This document shows positions 60,139 to 64,000 of a DNA stretch of 64,000 nt, one piece after another. The notes under the pieces are model-generated. The model ran no database searches. It saw only the letters and a program-made list of their open reading frames with translations, and was not told where the DNA came from. Position 1 is the stretch's first letter, and every line of letters begins with the position of its first letter. The translations under genes were made by a program, and so were the position numbers. Source of the stretch: Hypomesus transpacificus (taxonomy: Eukaryota > Chordata > Actinopteri > Osmeriformes > Osmeridae). Location of the stretch: the NCBI RefSeq assembly GCF_021917145.1, contig NC_061062.1, forward strand, positions 9,167,199 through 9,231,198. The letters are read 5' to 3'.

Positions 60139-60420
60139 GTGACAGTTGCATAGGCTCAGTAGAGAAAACAGAAACTATTTGTTCACCACTCGACTGGATC
60201 TTTGGTTTGGAGTCTTTCTTTTATTTGTCACGTGACAGTTGCATAAGCTCAGGATAGGAAACTGAAATAATTAATTCACCTCAACTGTGTTCTTGGGTAT
60301 GATTCTTTCACAATTTCTTCCATTATTGCCAGTCTTAGCTAAGAATACATGAATGTTCTCCACTCAACTGCGTCTTCGGCTATGAGTCTTTCGTTACTTT
60401 TCACGAGACTGTTACTGTAA
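60139..60420 (+). repeat. Diverged ~93-bp tandem repeat, three units
   Basis: Units begin at GTGACAGTTGCATAGGCTCAG (60139) and GTGACAGTTGCATAAGCTCAG (60232). A third, 5'-eroded unit matches the later part of the others (TTCTCCACTCAACTG near 60356, then GAGTCTTTCGTTACTTTTCAC). Strong divergence implies an old duplication. Confidence 0.6.
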
Positions 60421-62894
60421 TCTGACTCGCCAGATTGTTTGTTCCTCATATCAGACAGATAGTTCATCCAATTAACTGCCAAGTATTTTTTTTAAGTGCC
60501 TGCCCTTTTCCAAACAGTTTACAAAGACTACTTTCAAGATTGATATTTGGAGCAAACCATTTGGCGAGTGAAGTTACATTTTCTTTCATAGTCAGCTGTC
60601 TTTACATTATAGTCATTCTCTCATGTTATGTATGTTCTCAATCACTTGTTTTTTGTTTGTTTGTTCCCTCTCTCCAAGCCAACTATTGCAAAGGACTGCA
60701 CCTCCCCCTTGTGTCATGTGATATCTGTCCACTGCACTTCAGTGTTTATATTTGTCTACTGCACTAAAGGCTCCACAAGTGCTTCGGGTTCAGGTTTCAA
60801 AGCTGCTTTGGAACTGGAAGTACTGACTACATATATTATTCTAGAGAGAACAGATTCAACATCTTGTTCCACACATTATTTAACCAGAGCAGTGCCCAAA
60901 GTTACATTCATATCACCTTGTCTGCCTGTTCTGCCATTGTGTGTTCTGGGTCCAGAACCTTCGCTAAAGAATCACAGGAGAATTGGCATTGGGGTGGTGG
61001 AGGAAATGTCTGTGTCATGGGGGTTTGTAGTGATCAGCACACCACATCACTGTGGAGAAGCAAGAGTGCTATCTTTTTTAGTATATATTTAAGTTGAGAG
61101 TGACTACAGGGTGTATATTCCTCTTACGCTAATTAGAGTACAAGAGTGATTTTAGAACATGTTGAGACACACTACCAAGGAATGTCAGTCTAGTTGGGAA
61201 TGTCTTATATCTCACATCTTCTCCTGAACAGTGAACGGGTAATACATTGAGTTCCGACAGCAGAGGGGGAACAATCAATTTGTGAGAAACCAATTAAACC
61301 CAATTAGAAAAATTGCATTCCAATTTGTCTTCAAATATAAGCCTGAGAACCAGATCAGAACATGATTTCTCTTCTGTAAAATAACAGTCTGAGAGAACAG
61401 GGGAAACCGAGTACTAATCAATAATTGTTTGTAGACTGTAGTCCCTTCCTCTCTCTCACTCCTTCACTCTGACTGTTGTGTTTTGTGCTCTCATTTCCCC
61501 TATCCTTTTCTCCACAGTGTTGGCGATGCCGGTAAATTCAGACCTAACATGGCCGCTAGCTTTGGCTAATCCATTTAAAGTTGTCTGGCTTGTATAGATT
61601 GACTTACTAAGGCTTGTCTTGTCTAAGTCCATCTCACTCAGTTTGAAGTGGTAATTAATTTGAAACTGTAAATTATTAATTTATGAAATACTTGAATGTC
61701 CTGAACAAACATAAGTAAACTAGCTAGCCATTACTATGTTAATTATAACATCTGTACATTTTGGGGAATTTGTGCTTGCCCCATGGTCACATGAACTGAC
61801 CACTTCACATTGACCTGACCATAATTCCACAGAGCACAATTAGATGTTAGACATTAAAATTGACAATTCTGAAAATAACATTAAACACACTTGTTTTGCA
61901 CCAAGTAAAGTTTTGTATTACCTTGTACTTTAGCTGACATAAGCACAAACAAGTAGAAACTATATACGTTTGAACTATACAGTAACAACACTCAAAAAAT
62001 TAAAAACAGACATTCCACGTGCACTGAGCAGTCTTTGTTGCTAAGCAACTTTCAGAGGGCAAACAATTCTTTATCTACTGAAAAAATATACCTAATGCAC
62101 ATTCAGATCAAATTACCTAATGATGATCTGTATTGCCAATATTGTCTGCAGGTCTTCCAGCTGTGATCTGTTTTCCTGTCTACAGCCACTAGATGGTAGA
62201 ATACGTCCAAAAACCGTGGGAGCTCAACCAGGTTCCCCTGTCTCCATCCAGTATGGCAGTACAACCTCTGCAGAGGTTTGGGGAACCAGTATGTAAGAAT
62301 ACCAATTAAGAACCCTAAGCATACATGGCTGTATTCAAAAAGTATGTCAAATAATGTCAGGCAGCAAGGTCTCTTCTTACAGAGGAACTCTGTCTAAGTT
62401 TGGCAGATGATTACCTTCTGAAACCTCCACCTTACCCTTTCAGAGCTTGCAGGTGTTCTTGGTTCCTGTCAATCCAATACATACCTTTACTCATGTTGGT
62501 TTATATATGCACACACACACATTCAAACAAATATGAAAGTCTCTCGATAGTGCTAGATCTTCCACTCAATAGGATGTTCGTCCAATACGTGACCTGTTCG
62601 TCTTTGTCTTCGTCCATCTTTGTTGCAACATCAGTCGCCTCTGGTGTACTTACGTCAGCGTGGTGTTGACTTATCGGCACTGTGTCTGGCTCCTTGCTTA
62701 CACACCTGCATGGAACTAAAACTAGACCAGGGCTGTACGGTCGCATAACAGGAGAATGTGACTAGTAAAATAAATTGAAAAATATGAATCATTTGGAAAT
62801 TGCTGTAGAATACTGTTGTAATGTGACGATAACACTGAGGAGTTCCCCGCTGGTTGAATCTGGACAGCAGTCATTGATGAGTCTGAAACCTGTT

Positions 62895-63110
62895 GGATGA
62901 GGGAGTAGAGAAGGAGGGAAAGGATCAAGGAGTAGGGTTTGGAGAATAGAATGATAAGGGTAGTAGTATAAAAAAGTCAAGAGGGGAGGAAAAGGGGTGG
63001 AATAGAAGAGATGGATTAGGGGGGACGAGCACAAGGGAGAGACTGAGGAGACGGCAAAGGAAGAAAAGAGGAGGTAAGGAGGAGGAGAGGGGTAGTGAGG
63101 TGAAGAAGTA
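62895..63110 (+). repeat. Purine-rich tract
   Basis: About 215 bp in which the plus strand is strongly biased to A and G (runs such as GAGAAGGAGGGAAAGGA and GAGGAGGAGAGGGG), with only scattered pyrimidines. No unit repeats exactly. Confidence 0.7.
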
Positions 63111-64000
63111 CGGAACTCAGGTTGGCTCAGAGAGTTAGAGAGTGGAGATGGTAGAAGGAGGGCTCTTACTCACTACTTAAACCCCAACGCTAGGGAGGAT
63201 GACTCACATGGCAATCGCATGACGCATGCAGTGCAAACACACACATACACATTCACACACACAGAGAGAGAAACTCACACTCTTATTTTTTCTCTCTTTC
63301 GTTCTCCCTCTCTTGTGCACACGCACACACACACACAAACAGAAAACTGTGTGTGCCCATGCACAACCACACACATGCTCTTTCTCTCATGCTAAACAAA
63401 GCTGGCTGGCTGTGATTCACAACCCATGGAAACAGATTTGCTTCAATGTGTTCATTGTCTCCCGAGGGGAGCACACAGGGAGCCAGAGAACAAGGTTTGA
63501 ATGGAGCCTCAAAACTCACAGAAATACGAGAATTAGAAGGAACGGCAATGGTTCTGCAAGTGACAGGAGATGTGCAGTGGTGCACAGCTATCTAGTCCTT
63601 TCAGATGTGGGTGTAGGGAGAAGGAGGTGTGGTATATAAGAGGGGGGTGGTGGTGGGGGGTTAGTGTCCAGAGGCTGTTACGTTACTGAGCCTTAATGTG
63701 CAGCTAGGTGACCTTGGGAAGTGATGACCTCATCAACATCCCTGCCTGCAAAGCTAATCTGTTATATTCTGAAGGATGCTCGTACATATGGAGCCACCCA
63801 TGAAGGTGACATTTGTCTGCTGGTGAACATACAGACACACACACATACAGAAATTCTTGGCTATCCATGCAGAAAACATGAAAATACACACAGCGTCACA
63901 TAAAGTATATTGGTGAGCCCAAGTTGAATCCACAGATGACATATAGCAGATTCTCTGGGATGCAGTGTTTTGCTAACACTTGGATAATTTTATCATCCAG

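Larger units (their letters stand above)
59641..64000. other. No supported gene; possible long intron or intergenic
   Basis: If the prdm9-like gene continues, this would be intron, but I found no YVDG.../SWANWMR-type SET exon or C2H2 zinc fingers on either strand. It contains a diverged ~93-bp tandem repeat (60139-60420), a purine-rich tract (62895-63110) and CA-rich microsatellites near 63230-63345 and 63835-63850. ORFs here (e.g. 60628-61092) have no recognisable product. Confidence 0.55.

Noticed and set aside
60628..61092. 154-codon ORF after the prdm9-like gene
   Set aside because: Low-complexity hydrophobic/Cys/Ser composition, no domain recognised, and not a SET or zinc-finger exon.

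Overview
This is nuclear DNA from a ray-finned fish. The coding genes are split into short exons with GT..AG introns, and their products are recognisable vertebrate orthologues. The window also carries typical teleost repeats: a Tc1/mariner copy, hAT elements and MITEs, a tRNA-derived SINE, and LINE-tail fragments. The linkage spdya / trmt61b / wdr43 matches the conserved vertebrate block found on human chromosome 2p23. A KRAB+SET prdm9-like gene together with an HpaI-type SINE suggests a non-percomorph teleost (smelt/salmon/pike side of the tree); that placement is inference.

Layout. 1-23.8 kb: no supported host gene. It holds a perfect 208-bp tandem duplication, two copies of one hAT MITE, a 1.65-kb Tc1 element with a broken transposase, a (GA)33 tract and a three-site AP-1 cluster. 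24.0-33.3 kb (minus): wdr43, 18 coding exons, 644 aa, ribosome biogenesis. 34.0-36.7 kb (plus): trmt61b, 7 coding exons, 518 aa, mitochondrial tRNA m1A methyltransferase, head-to-head with wdr43 across about 720 bp. 37.5-39.4 kb (minus): spdya, 6 coding exons, 324 aa, atypical CDK activator, tail-to-tail with trmt61b. 41.8-51.4 kb (plus): mocs1, 11 coding exons, 783 aa, both enzymes of the first step of molybdenum cofactor synthesis. Reading through its exon 10 donor gives the free MOCS1A ending in Gly-Gly. 53.8-59.6 kb (plus): a KRAB/SET prdm9-like gene. One coding exon is split by a 3.4-kb hAT element, the visible parts are out of frame across the insertion, and the rest of the SET domain and any zinc-finger exon are not in the window. 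59.6-64 kb: no supported gene; diverged tandem repeats and a long purine tract.

The most unusual feature is in the prdm9-like gene. Two of its introns begin with tandem arrays (28-bp and 20-bp units) whose every unit is a copy of the exon/intron junction. The 5' splice site is therefore repeated 9 and 10 times in register. The two arrays are unrelated in sequence.

Exon borders were placed by eye from splice consensus, reading phase and remembered similarity to vertebrate orthologues. All phases agree for the four intact genes. No search or alignment was run.
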